Shown: positions 48,435 to 57,451, numbered from the stretch's first letter. The stretch: 64,000 bases of DNA from Parahoeflea alexandrii (GCF_027214025.1 NZ_JAPWHB010000006.1:310001-374000), one strand, 5' to 3'. Notes: a model not told the origin generated them from the sequence alone. Translations and numbers: made by a program.

Positions 48435-49656
48435 GCTCAGTGCGCAAAAGCCTAGGTTGGGTGATTATTTCTCCCAACGGACGGAGCCCGGTCGAGAAGG
48501 TTTGCCAACGCTCTCGGTAACCCTCCGCGACGGATTGGTATTCAGAGACGATCTGGACCGTAAGACAGATACCTCACTAGAGCATCATGAACACTTGCTC
48601 GCGCGCGAGGGCGACATCGCCTACAACATGATGCGGATGTGGCAGGGTGCCAGCGGTCGCGCAGCCACAGACGGTTTGGTAAGCCCTGCCTATGTGGTGC
48701 TGCGTCCAACCGACAAAATCGACACTCGCTATGCTGCCCATTGGTTCAAATCGGCTCGAATGGTCTACCTGTTTTGGGCGTACTCGCACGGCCTGACTGA
48801 AGATCGCCTGCGACTCTATTATGATGATTTCGCAGAAATTCCCGCAGCACCCCCGCCGCTTCCTATTCAGCGCGGCATCGCCGCCATTCTCGACGAATGG
48901 GACAATGCCATCGTGACTGCGAAAAAGCTGGTTGATACGAAGCTAAACCGAGCGAATAAAATTCGCCGGGCAGTCTTCGCCGACATTGCAGACGATGTTG
49001 TTCCGCTCTGCGATCTGGCGGATTGTGCGACAGGCGTTTCAGCCCCTCAAGCAAAGTCTGCTTTCTCCGATTCTGGACCTCGATTTGTGCGTGTGAACGA
49101 CTTGGCTTCGTTCGCAGGCGAAAAGCCGGACGATCCGGAATATTTGGCAGAAGAGTTTGTTCGAAATGCCCGAATGAGGCTCTTTCCAGCGGGCACCGTG
49201 CTATTTGCCAAAAGCGGAATGTCGGCAAAGCTTGACCGCGTCGTCCAATTACCCGAGGCCGCGTACATCGTCAGCCATCTGGGCGCTGTGGTCGCGCGCA
49301 ATCAAGCTTATCAACAGTACGTATTCCATTGGCTTAGCGAAAATCCACCATCCAGTCTTCTGCAGGGAGACGGCTTCCCGTCTTTGCGCATTTCCGAAAT
49401 CGCTGAGCTAGAGATACCCGACGTTGGTGAAGAGCATGCTGGTTTGATTGGGCAAGCTTTAGATCAAAGTTTTGATTCCGTGCGGTCGGAACGCAGGCGA
49501 CTCTCTTTGTTGGAGAGGCAGAAACGCGCGCTCATGCAAAAGCTTCTAAGCGGCGATTGGCCGGTGCCGGCGAGCATCGGCCGGCTTCTGCCCGGCGGAC
49601 AGGAGATTGACGAAGCTGTCGGAGGAGAGGTGCCACATGCGGAGGCCACGGGATGA
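48427..49656 (+). CDS. hsdS: Type I restriction-modification specificity subunit
   Basis: A 409-residue HsdS with two target-recognition domains, about residues 1-140 and 185-345. Two conserved helical regions separate or follow them (QRGIAAILDEWDNAIVTAKKLVDTKLNRANKIRRAVF and DSVRSERRRLSLLERQKRALMQKLL). It overlaps hsdM by 8 nt and hsdR by ATGA. The target sequence is not predictable. A second, one-TRD specificity-like gene lies upstream of hsdM. Confidence 0.94.
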   Translation: MSKLSAQKPRLGDYFSQRTEPGREGLPTLSVTLRDGLVFRDDLDRKTDTSLEHHEHLLAREGDIAYNMMRMWQGASGRAATDGLVSPAYVVLRPTDKIDTRYAAHWFKSARMVYLFWAYSHGLTEDRLRLYYDDFAEIPAAPPPLPIQRGIAAILDEWDNAIVTAKKLVDTKLNRANKIRRAVFADIADDVVPLCDLADCATGVSAPQAKSAFSDSGPRFVRVNDLASFAGEKPDDPEYLAEEFVRNARMRLFPAGTVLFAKSGMSAKLDRVVQLPEAAYIVSHLGAVVARNQAYQQYVFHWLSENPPSSLLQGDGFPSLRISEIAELEIPDVGEEHAGLIGQALDQSFDSVRSERRRLSLLERQKRALMQKLLSGDWPVPASIGRLLPGGQEIDEAVGGEVPHAEATG

Positions 49657-52600
49657 GTCAAAGCCCGCAATTCCCGATCTCCGAAGCCGGTGGCGTGCAG
49701 GTGCAGACGCTGCACCTGCTCGCCAATCTTGGCTGGCGCTACAAGACTCGCGCCGAGTGCGAGGCGGAACGGCGCGGCCGGATGGCTTCAACCCTGCTCG
49801 AAGATGTGCTGGCCGAACGGCTGCAAGCGATCAACCGGATCGAGCAGCGCGGCAAGACCTGGGCCGTGACCGACGCCGCCACGCAGGAAGCCATTGGCAA
49901 GCTGCAAGCCGCGCTGAGTGACACCAGCAAGGGCGCACAAGCCACCAATGAGACGGTGACCAATCTCCTTCAGCTTGGCACCGGCATCCCCATTACCATC
50001 GAAGGGGAAACCAAGAGCCGCCAGCTCGCCTATATCGACTGGCAGCGCCCGGAAAACAATCTGTTCCACATGACGGCGGAGTTTCCGGTTGAGCGCTCCC
50101 GCTCGGCCGATACGCGCCGCCCCGACATCGTGCTTTTCATCAACGGTATTCCGGTTGCCGTGATCGAACTGAAGAAATCGGCTGAAGGCAGCGAGCAGGG
50201 AATCAGCCAGAGCATTCGCAATCAGGGTGCAGACGAAATCCCGCGCCTCTTCGCCTCGGCGCAAATCCTGCTCGCCGCCAACCCATCCGATCCCCGCTAT
50301 GCGACACCTGGAACGCCGAAGCAGTTTTGGGCGAAATGGCGTGAGAAGGAAATCAGCGAGCGCCGTATTGGCGAACTGGTGAATACGCCGCTCGACCCTG
50401 CGGAAGCCAGCGCCATCTTTGCCGACTTCTCGCCACATCGCCGCCGCCATGAAGGTCTGATGGACGGTGCCGACGGTCGTCTGCCGACGCCGCTCGACAA
50501 CACGCTCGTTGCGCTTTTTTCAAAGGATCGCGTCATCGATCTGATCCGCTCCTACACCCTGTTCGATAGCGGCATAAAGAAGATCGCCCGTTATCAGCAA
50601 TATTTCGGGGTGAAGGCTGCCCTTTTGCGCCTGTCGAAATATGACGACCATGAGCGCCGCAAGGGTGGCGTGATCTGGCACACACAGGGTTCCGGCAAGT
50701 CGCTGACGATGGTGATGCTGGCCAAGGAGATTGCCAATCTGGTCGACAATCCGCGCATTGTGCTGGTGACCGACCGGCGCGATCTCGACCGTCAAATCCG
50801 CGATACCTTCAAGGCGACCGGCTTGGATGTTCGACAAGCCACCACGGGGCGGCACCTGCTCGATCTTGTCGAGGAAAAGGCGGGGATCGTCACCACCCTC
50901 ATTCACAAATTCAAATCCGGCCTGCGCGCCCGCGAAACCATCGACCAAAGCCGCGACGTGTTCCTGCTCGTCGACGAAAGCCATCGCAGCCAGACCATCA
51001 AGGATGACGAGAGCCTGCACAAGCAGATGCGCAAGGTGTTTCCGAACGCCTGCTATATCGGCTTTACCGGCACGCCATTGCTGAAGAAAGAGCGCTCGAC
51101 CTTCGACCGCTTCGGCGGGCTGATTCATGCCTACAAAATCGACGAAGCTGTCGAGGACGGGGCTGTCGTGCCGCTGCTCTATGAAGGGCGGCTGGTGGAA
51201 ACCGATGTCGATGAAAAGGCGCTTGATCGTTGGTTCGAGCGCCACACCAAGGGGCTGTCGGCTGACCAGATTGCCGAACTCAAACGGAAGTTCTCGCGCG
51301 GCCGGGAAGTCTTGAGCGCTGAGCCCTATCTTGTCGAAATTGCTGCCGATGTGTCCGAGGACTTCTCACGGAACTGGAAGGCGACCCCTTACAAGGGTCA
51401 GCTGGTGGCGCAGAGCCGCCGCGCGGCGGTGATCCTCAAGAAGCTGCTCGACACCTTTGGCGACGTCACCAGCGAAGCGGTGATTTCACCCGGAGATGAC
51501 AGGGACAATCACGAGCAGGTCAACGAAGAGCCAAGCGACGAAGTCGATAAATTCGTCAAACAGGTCAAAGCCAATCACGGCTCTGTCGAGCGCTATGAAG
51601 AACTTGTCATCGAACGCTTCAAGGGCGATGGCGACCCGGATATCCTCATCGTTGTCGACAAGCTTCTCACTGGCTTCGATGCGCCGCGCAACCGGGTTCT
51701 CTACCTAACCAAGAAACTCAAAGAGCACGGTCTGTTGCAGGCCATCGCCCGTGTGAACCGGCTCTATGAAGATGACACCGGGGAGAAGAAGGAATTCGGC
51801 CACATCATCGACTATGCCGGAATTCTTGGTGAGCTTGATGCGGCGCTAACGCAGTATTCCGCGTTCGAAGGCTATGACGAGGCCGATGTCGCGGACGCGC
51901 TGCACGCGATCCGCAAGGAAACCGATACGCTGCCTGACAAACACGCGGCGCTCCTTGATCTCTTCAAAGCGATCCGCAATCAGCACGATCAGGAAGCGTT
52001 CGAGTCCTCGCTTGCAGACGATCTTCGGCGGCAGGATTTCTATGATCGCCTTCGGGAGTACGCGAAAGCGCTGCAACTGGCCTTTTCGTCCGAGACCTTT
52101 ACGCAGACCACCGATCAGCGCGTCATTGATGGCTACAAGGCCGACCTCAAGCGGTTCGAGAATCTGCGGCGTGCCGTTGCCCGGCGCTATGCCGATCGGC
52201 TCGACGACGCCAACTCGAAGGAACTCGACGCCAAAATAAAAGCGCTTCTGGACAAGCACATCACGACAGATGGCGTCGTTCCCATCGTCGCAGCGGTCAA
52301 TATTTTCGACGATGCCGGTTTTCGGCAGGTCGTGCTTGAAGAAACCGGGAGCCTTGCCGCCAAGGCCGACGCCATTGCGAGCGCGACAGCCAAGACCATC
52401 ACCGAGAAAATGGACGACGACCGGGTCTTCTATGAGCGCTTCTCCAAGATGATCAAGGACACGATCGAGGAGTTTCGCGCCGGTCGTCTCAGCGAGCAGG
52501 ACTATTTCCAGCGCGTGCAGGATATCCGCAACGGCGTGGTCAACCGCAACGCCGCAGATGATGTTCCAGCCCGCCTGAAGGGCAACGAGTCGGGAAGCTC

Positions 52601-52886
52601 CATCTACCGCAATCTCATCGACGGTTTCGCCAGTGTCGTGCCGCCGAACGAAGCGTCAGACTTTGCCGAGAAAACCGCAGTTGCGTTCGACGAGATCATG
52701 CGTCGGCATCGCAAGATCGGCTGGCAGGATGACCCGGACACTCTAAATGAAATTCGCAACGCGATGGACGATTTCCTCTACGACGAAATCAAGAACGCGC
52801 ATGGACTTTACGGTCTCCAAACCGACGCGATGGACACAATGATCGACAGTGCCCTTGGCATCGGTCGCCGGCAGTTGAAGTTCTAG
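49653..52886 (+). CDS. hsdR: Type I restriction-modification endonuclease/translocase subunit
   Basis: A 1077-residue HsdR. The N-terminal PD-(D/E)XK nuclease is seen at R-R-P-D (156-158) and E172-L-K174. The superfamily 2 motor has Walker A HTQGSGKS (343-350) and the DEAD-type box DESH (441-444). FTGTPLL and a helicase C-terminal part (TGFDAPRNRVLYLTKKLKEHGLLQAIARVNRLYEDD) follow, then a long C-terminal helical region. All key motifs are intact. Overlap with hsdS (ATGA) couples their synthesis. Confidence 0.97.
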   Translation: MSQSPQFPISEAGGVQVQTLHLLANLGWRYKTRAECEAERRGRMASTLLEDVLAERLQAINRIEQRGKTWAVTDAATQEAIGKLQAALSDTSKGAQATNETVTNLLQLGTGIPITIEGETKSRQLAYIDWQRPENNLFHMTAEFPVERSRSADTRRPDIVLFINGIPVAVIELKKSAEGSEQGISQSIRNQGADEIPRLFASAQILLAANPSDPRYATPGTPKQFWAKWREKEISERRIGELVNTPLDPAEASAIFADFSPHRRRHEGLMDGADGRLPTPLDNTLVALFSKDRVIDLIRSYTLFDSGIKKIARYQQYFGVKAALLRLSKYDDHERRKGGVIWHTQGSGKSLTMVMLAKEIANLVDNPRIVLVTDRRDLDRQIRDTFKATGLDVRQATTGRHLLDLVEEKAGIVTTLIHKFKSGLRARETIDQSRDVFLLVDESHRSQTIKDDESLHKQMRKVFPNACYIGFTGTPLLKKERSTFDRFGGLIHAYKIDEAVEDGAVVPLLYEGRLVETDVDEKALDRWFERHTKGLSADQIAELKRKFSRGREVLSAEPYLVEIAADVSEDFSRNWKATPYKGQLVAQSRRAAVILKKLLDTFGDVTSEAVISPGDDRDNHEQVNEEPSDEVDKFVKQVKANHGSVERYEELVIERFKGDGDPDILIVVDKLLTGFDAPRNRVLYLTKKLKEHGLLQAIARVNRLYEDDTGEKKEFGHIIDYAGILGELDAALTQYSAFEGYDEADVADALHAIRKETDTLPDKHAALLDLFKAIRNQHDQEAFESSLADDLRRQDFYDRLREYAKALQLAFSSETFTQTTDQRVIDGYKADLKRFENLRRAVARRYADRLDDANSKELDAKIKALLDKHITTDGVVPIVAAVNIFDDAGFRQVVLEETGSLAAKADAIASATAKTITEKMDDDRVFYERFSKMIKDTIEEFRAGRLSEQDYFQRVQDIRNGVVNRNAADDVPARLKGNESGSSIYRNLIDGFASVVPPNEASDFAEKTAVAFDEIMRRHRKIGWQDDPDTLNEIRNAMDDFLYDEIKNAHGLYGLQTDAMDTMIDSALGIGRRQLKF

Positions 52887-53606
52887 ATGTCCGGGGAGTT
52901 CACAGCACACAGGATCGAACTCGGGGGGCAGATTGTGCCCTACGCGCTGAAACGCTCCACTCGGAAAACACTGAGCATCACAGTGTTTCCGGATGGACGT
53001 ATCCTTGCAGTTGCCCCCATGTCATCCGACCTGGAAGCCATAGAGCAGCGGCTTCGGCGGCGCGGTCGCTGGGTTCTGCGAACCAAACGAGAGTTTGAGC
53101 AGTTTCGTCCGATCACCCCGCCGCGCCAATATGTTCCAGGCGAGACCCATCGCTATCTGGGGCGGCAATTCAGGTTGCTTGTGGAGCAGTCCTTGCGCTC
53201 AGACGTCGCCATAGAGGGGGACAGGATCGCAATCAGATATCCCAGCATACGATCTGCCGAGAAAACTGAAGAGCTCCTGAAGGCTTGGTTTCAACGTCAA
53301 GCACGGCAAATTCTCTTGGAGCGTTTAGCATCGCTGTCGAGAGCTTTTCCGGAAATCGACGATGCGCCGAGATTGACCGTGCGCAAGCTGACCAAGCGTT
53401 GGGGCAGCATGTCTCAAGACGGAACGCACATGTTGCTCAATACCCGGTTGATTGAAGCGCCTGTCGACTGCATCGATTACGTCATAATTCACGAGCTTTG
53501 CCACGTTCAGGAACCGCATCACGGTCCTGCCTTCTTTGAGTTGTTGGAGCAGAAGCTTCCCAATTGGGAGCGGCGCAAGAATCGCCTTGAGAGTATGATG
53601 GTGTAG
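52887..53606 (+). CDS. YgjP/M48-like metallopeptidase (DUF45) after hsdR
   Basis: A 239-residue protein starting on the base after the hsdR stop. The zinc motif HELCHVQEPHHGPAFFELL (HELCH at 202-206) and the upstream WGSMSQDG, LNTRLIEAP pattern are typical of the YgjP/DUF45 (SprT-like) family. The N-terminal ~140 residues are the usual mixed domain. Such genes often follow type I restriction genes; their role there is unknown. Translational linkage to hsdR suggests a job in the same system. Confidence 0.93.
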   Translation: MSGEFTAHRIELGGQIVPYALKRSTRKTLSITVFPDGRILAVAPMSSDLEAIEQRLRRRGRWVLRTKREFEQFRPITPPRQYVPGETHRYLGRQFRLLVEQSLRSDVAIEGDRIAIRYPSIRSAEKTEELLKAWFQRQARQILLERLASLSRAFPEIDDAPRLTVRKLTKRWGSMSQDGTHMLLNTRLIEAPVDCIDYVIIHELCHVQEPHHGPAFFELLEQKLPNWERRKNRLESMMV

Positions 53607-53635
53607 TGTTGTATTCATTCCGGGGGATTTGATTG

Positions 53636-54565
53636 ATGAGCGATATTAAACTGTTCAGGACAGAGACGAGCGCAGTCACCGAACTTCGCGGCAGCGCGGT
53701 TGCGCTCGAAAAATCGCTCCAAACCCTCATCGAACGTAATATGGACGCGTTTCTCGGCGTGCGGTTTCTCGCATCCGAGTTCTCCACGAGCAATGGCGGG
53801 CGCATGGACTCGCTCGGCATCGACGAGAACGGTTCGCCAGTCATCATTGAGTACAAGCGGGCCAGCAACGAGAACGTCATCAACCAAGGCCTGTTCTACC
53901 TCGACTGGCTGATGGATCACCGCCGCGATTTCGAATGGCTGGTTCTAGAGCGCTTCGGCGCCGAAGAGGCCAAAGCAGTCGATTGGACAACGCCCCGGCT
54001 GATCTGCATCGCCGGCGATTTCACCAAATACGACGCTCATGCGGTCAACCAGATGAACCGGAATATCGCGCTGGTTCGCTACCGCCGCTTTGGCGACGAA
54101 CTCTTGCTTTTCGAACTGCTGACCTCGGCATCGGAACGGCCCGCGCGCGAAATTCCTGTCAGTGGCGACGCCCAAGGCGAGCCTGCTTCAGCCCGGCCCC
54201 GATCTCGCCAGAAAACTGTTACGCAATACCTCGCGGACGCTGACCAAGAACTTGTCGATCTCTACGAGGCGACGAAGGCGTACCTGCTGGCGCTGGGCGA
54301 TGATGTCGAGCTGAAGACCCTCGACAACTACGTCGCCTTTCGCCGTCTGAAGAACTTCGCCTGCGTCGAGGTCAAACCGCAGATCAGGCATCTTAAAGTT
54401 TTCGTCAAAGTCGATCCCGACAGCATTGAACTTGAACCCGGCTTTACCCGTGACGTGCGCAACATCGGCCATTTCGGCACTGGCGATCTTGAAATCATCA
54501 TCACTGATGTCGCCACACTGGACAAAGCCAAGCCATTGATGGACCGCAGCTATGACGGAGCGTGA
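53636..54565 (+). CDS. PD-(D/E)XK nuclease-like protein with DUF5655 domain
   Basis: A 309-residue protein. The N-terminal part (to ~residue 135) has a NucS/DUF91-like nuclease pattern: D58 in GGRMDSLGID and E72-x-K74 in VIIEYKRASNENVINQGLFYLDWL. A linker rich in Ala/Arg follows, then a C-terminal DUF5655 domain (~residues 190-309, VTQYLADADQELVDLYEATKAYLLAL, FVKVDPDSIELEPGF). ATG 53636 follows GGGGG; a TTG sits just before. It is frequent next to restriction-modification genes. Its function is unproven. Confidence 0.88.
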   Translation: MSDIKLFRTETSAVTELRGSAVALEKSLQTLIERNMDAFLGVRFLASEFSTSNGGRMDSLGIDENGSPVIIEYKRASNENVINQGLFYLDWLMDHRRDFEWLVLERFGAEEAKAVDWTTPRLICIAGDFTKYDAHAVNQMNRNIALVRYRRFGDELLLFELLTSASERPAREIPVSGDAQGEPASARPRSRQKTVTQYLADADQELVDLYEATKAYLLALGDDVELKTLDNYVAFRRLKNFACVEVKPQIRHLKVFVKVDPDSIELEPGFTRDVRNIGHFGTGDLEIIITDVATLDKAKPLMDRSYDGA

Positions 54566-54779
54566 TGTGGTACCAGATGTTGGAGCGCTTTCAGGGGAGT
54601 TGCCAAGGGTTGGAAAGTCCGTGCTACGTGGTGAACTGCGTGGCAAAGGCTTCGTCAGCCCGCCGCTCAAAATAAGCAAAAATGGCTTCGATAATCTTCG
54701 AGTAGACACCGCGTTGGACCAGCATTCTCGCTGCATATCGGTCTTCTCAGAAGAACGTTCCTGCAATTGGCAGGTGTGA

Positions 54780-56201
54780 ATGTCTAAGCGGCTATCAAAG
54801 GAGCGGTTTGATCTCTTCGCGATCGGCACCCGGCTGTCGCCGACCTCGCTTGTAGCTGACGAACTCTCCTACTGGTCGGACTTGGATGAGAACGTTATCG
54901 GTGTTGTTTTCCGGGACAAGGTTGACAACGATTTCGGCTGGTCGCTGATGGTCCGTGATCGACTTGGACGTTTTCGCGGTGTTCACCTTGACGTCAGCGT
55001 GAAATCGCGGCGGCTTGCGGAAGCAGGGTTGCGCCTGAAGATTTCCCACGTGAGTAGGCATGCTGATCTGAAAGAGCTCGGCATTCAGGGCGATGAGACA
55101 AATGCACCCATCGACCTGCTTGAGGTGCTTCCTGGAACGCATAGATCGCAACTTCATCCATACTTTCTAGAGCTTCTGGAACAGTCAGGACGAGCACCAG
55201 CGCGGGCCGTCTTGCGCGAGATTGGCCCATGGCTAACCGCTACAGACCCGCATTTCGTGCAGGAGTTTCAGCGGCATCAATTCGATCAGCGTTTATGGGA
55301 GCTCTACCTATGGGCTTCCTTTCGAGAAGGTGGATACGATGTTGAGCATCTCACTGCACCGGACTTCCGTTGCCGCGCGCCTGGTCTTGCATTTACCGTC
55401 GAAGCCACCACCGTTGCGCCCTCCAAAAATGGCGTTCTTGCAAAGCACCCCGATCCCAAAACTCCGGAAGAACTGGATGCCTTTCTGGCGGATTATATGC
55501 CGATCAAGTACGGAGGATCTTTAACGAACAAACTGCACAGGAAATCTGCTGCGGGAAGGGCGTACTGGGAAGAGGATGATGCCGCTGGGTTACCGTTTGT
55601 CATTGCTCTTGCAGATTTCCATAAGCACGCAAGCGAGAACGAACTGGGCTCGATGACATATACGCAATCCGCGATCTGGCCATACCTCTACGGGTTCACA
55701 GCGAAATGGTCGAAGGTCGATGGGAAGCTCGTCGTAGAAGAGCAACCGAACGAAATTCACTCCTATGGCTCAAAGACAATAGAATCTGGCTTTTTCAACC
55801 TCCCGGGCGCTGAAAATGTATCAGCGGTGTTGTTCTCGAATGCGGGGACGATCGCTAAATTTGATAGGCTAGGGGTACTTGCAGGATACGCCCCCCAGAA
55901 ACACAAATATCTACGAGTAGGCGTTCGTTTCGACCCAGATCCAAACGCCGTTGTGGGTAAGAGATTTGTTGCAGAGGTAGGCTCAGAAGGCTACTCGGAA
56001 GGTTGGGCTGACGAGCTACAAGTTTTTCATAATCCCAATGCTTTACACCCCTTGCCCATTGAGTGCTTTGGTGGTTTGCAGCAACATTTTTTCGAAGACG
56101 GAAAGATGAAGACGTACTATGGGCATGAGGCAGTTATCACGTCTCATACGATCATCTTACAGACCACCGATTCTGAGCCTCAAGAAGCAAAAAGCTCGTG
56201 A
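54780..56201 (+). CDS. Island-encoded 473-residue protein of unknown function
   Basis: A soluble protein without membrane segments. A central segment (GGYDVEHLTAPDFRCRAPGLAFTVEATTVAPS) has the spacing of a PD-(D/E)XK-like core (D in PDF, E in VEAT), but lacks a clear K and is only suggestive. The C-terminus ends in a short polar tail. Codon use and base composition are more AT-rich than hsdR. It is the last gene of the island and lies on the strand of the restriction operon, 214 nt after DUF5655; no gene is seen in that gap. I do not recognise the family. Confidence 0.8.
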   Translation: MSKRLSKERFDLFAIGTRLSPTSLVADELSYWSDLDENVIGVVFRDKVDNDFGWSLMVRDRLGRFRGVHLDVSVKSRRLAEAGLRLKISHVSRHADLKELGIQGDETNAPIDLLEVLPGTHRSQLHPYFLELLEQSGRAPARAVLREIGPWLTATDPHFVQEFQRHQFDQRLWELYLWASFREGGYDVEHLTAPDFRCRAPGLAFTVEATTVAPSKNGVLAKHPDPKTPEELDAFLADYMPIKYGGSLTNKLHRKSAAGRAYWEEDDAAGLPFVIALADFHKHASENELGSMTYTQSAIWPYLYGFTAKWSKVDGKLVVEEQPNEIHSYGSKTIESGFFNLPGAENVSAVLFSNAGTIAKFDRLGVLAGYAPQKHKYLRVGVRFDPDPNAVVGKRFVAEVGSEGYSEGWADELQVFHNPNALHPLPIECFGGLQQHFFEDGKMKTYYGHEAVITSHTIILQTTDSEPQEAKSS

Positions 56202-56471
56202 CATCCCGACATCCACAGGCTCCCACCCCCGCCCAAAATGCTCGAACCCGTTGATAGGGTGAGGTCCGGCAGAACAGGCCAGATTGGCGATTAGTAGGGC
56301 AAATCGGGATTAGCATTTGGCTAGTAGGTTCGCGGGGTCAAAGTGGTGGCAACGTGGTGACACGATGTGCTACCTTTCACTCTGGGAAAGCGAAGCGAGG
56401 CCAACGGCTTGTGCAAGCACATCCAACCTGCTGACATCACATCTAACCATCTGATATCGTTACGAAAAACA
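56202..56471. other. Right-end attP arm of the island
   Basis: No gene is seen. TAGTAGGGC occurs here (56292-56300), with a variant TAGTAGGTT (56322-56330), and also within the left end (38378-38386), in the same orientation. They may be integrase arm sites, but the match is short. A GGTGGCAACGTGGTGACAC stretch (from 56344) is of unknown meaning. Confidence 0.5.
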
Positions 56472-56517
56472 ATTCGTAATGACGGGGTCACGTGTTCGAG
56501 TCACGTAAGCGGCACCA
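56472..56517 (+). pseudogene. 3' half of host tRNA-Thr(CGT), split by island integration (attR)
   Basis: It starts with the core ATTCGTAAT (56472-56480), followed by 37 nt: TGACG strand of the anticodon stem, the variable loop, the complete T arm and AAGCGGC with ACCA. It lacks a D arm and 5' acceptor strand. A T-rich stretch after it (56519-56530) may be the original terminator. See the 5' half at 38268. Confidence 0.9.
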
Positions 56518-56566
56518 CTTCCTCTTTTTTATCCATATCGATCTCATTACGGCAGACGGTCTGGCA

Positions 56567-57451
56567 TCAATTCGCCGCTGCTGCCGCCACGCGTTTGCCG
56601 CCGCGGATATTGATCCAGTTGGCAAGGATGATGATGCCGCCGCCGAGCAGGATGAAGGCATCGGCCTTTTCGCCGAACAAGAGCGCGCCGATGAGGACGA
56701 TCAGCGGCAGCCGGGCAAAATCTATCGGCATGACGAAACTCGCCGGCGCAAGTGACAGCGAGATGGTCAGGCAATGATGCGCCAGCAATCCGGCAGCGCC
56801 GATCACCAGCAGCCATGGCAGCGTTGCGAGTGTCGGCCAGGCGATCGAGGTCTGTAACACGAGCGCGACAAACCCGAAGCAAAGTTGAATTCCGGTCAAC
56901 CAGAACAGGATCGAGACGATGCTTTCGTGACGGGTCAGCGCCTTGGTCATGATGATGGTTGCGGCGAAGAAGACCGCCGACATCGCCGCCGTGATCAATC
57001 CGGGATCCAGTGAGCCAAAATCCGGTCTTGCGACAACCAGAATGCCGACAAAGCCAAGGCACGCCGCAACGATCTTGGATCCGGTCAGCCGCTCGCCGAG
57101 AAACGCGAAGCTCAACAGGATGACCCAGACGGGCGTCGTGAACTCCAGCGCGAACACCTGCGCAAGCGGTATCGCCGCAAGAGCGAAGAACCAGAGGTTT
57201 TGCCCGGTGAAGTGAAACAGGTTGCGAAAGAAATGTTGCTTCAGCCGTGCGCCCTGGATCTCGCCAAGCCTGCGGCTGGCGGCGCCGAGCCCGAGGACGA
57301 TGAAAAGGCCGACCAGCGACCGGAATGCCATGATCTCGAAGGTCGAGTGAACCTGCGAGACATACCGGCCCGCAACCGCCATCGCGGAGAACGACGTGAT
57401 CGATCCGCACATCCACAGTGCCGCCTGCAGTGGCCGGTAGGTTTGGGGCAT
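56567..57451 (-). CDS. EamA-family (DMT) membrane transporter
   Basis: A 294-residue protein with ten hydrophobic segments in two repeats, each ending in the EamA pattern (FALEFTTPVWVILLSFAFLGERLTGSKIVAACLGFVGILVVARP and FARLPLIVLIGALLFGEKADAFILLGGGIIILANWINI). ATG 57451 gives the normal N-terminus. DMT proteins export amino acids or other metabolites; no substrate can be named. The 3' end points into the island and the stop is 50 nt from the tRNA remnant. Confidence 0.93.
   Translation of the reverse strand: MPQTYRPLQAALWMCGSITSFSAMAVAGRYVSQVHSTFEIMAFRSLVGLFIVLGLGAASRRLGEIQGARLKQHFFRNLFHFTGQNLWFFALAAIPLAQVFALEFTTPVWVILLSFAFLGERLTGSKIVAACLGFVGILVVARPDFGSLDPGLITAAMSAVFFAATIIMTKALTRHESIVSILFWLTGIQLCFGFVALVLQTSIAWPTLATLPWLLVIGAAGLLAHHCLTISLSLAPASFVMPIDFARLPLIVLIGALLFGEKADAFILLGGGIIILANWINIRGGKRVAAAAAN

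Larger units (their letters stand above)
38298..56480. mobile_element. 18.2-kb integrative element in a tRNA-Thr gene, with replication core and defence cargo
   Basis: The borders are two copies of ATTCGTAAT (38298-38306 and 56472-56480), the anticodon loop plus one flanking pair of a tRNA-Thr(CGT). It encodes a P4-type tyrosine integrase (44478-45644), an AlpA-like regulator, a RepB-like primase and a VapE-type helicase. That core is found in phage satellites and other integrative elements. Cargo on both sides looks defensive: an HNH/DGQHK protein and a type I restriction system. No structural phage or conjugation gene is visible. The integrase lies mid-element and not next to an att site, which may mean that the element is a composite. 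Base composition varies along it; the left end and 54780-56201 are more AT-rich than the host. Confidence 0.88.

Noticed and set aside
54552-54779. 75-codon frame between the DUF5655 gene and the last island gene
   Set aside because: It overlaps the DUF5655 end, has no family resemblance and an unremarkable start; spacer is more likely.
56367-56777. 136-codon frame across the right island border
   Set aside because: It runs through the tRNA 3' half and into the EamA gene on the other strand.
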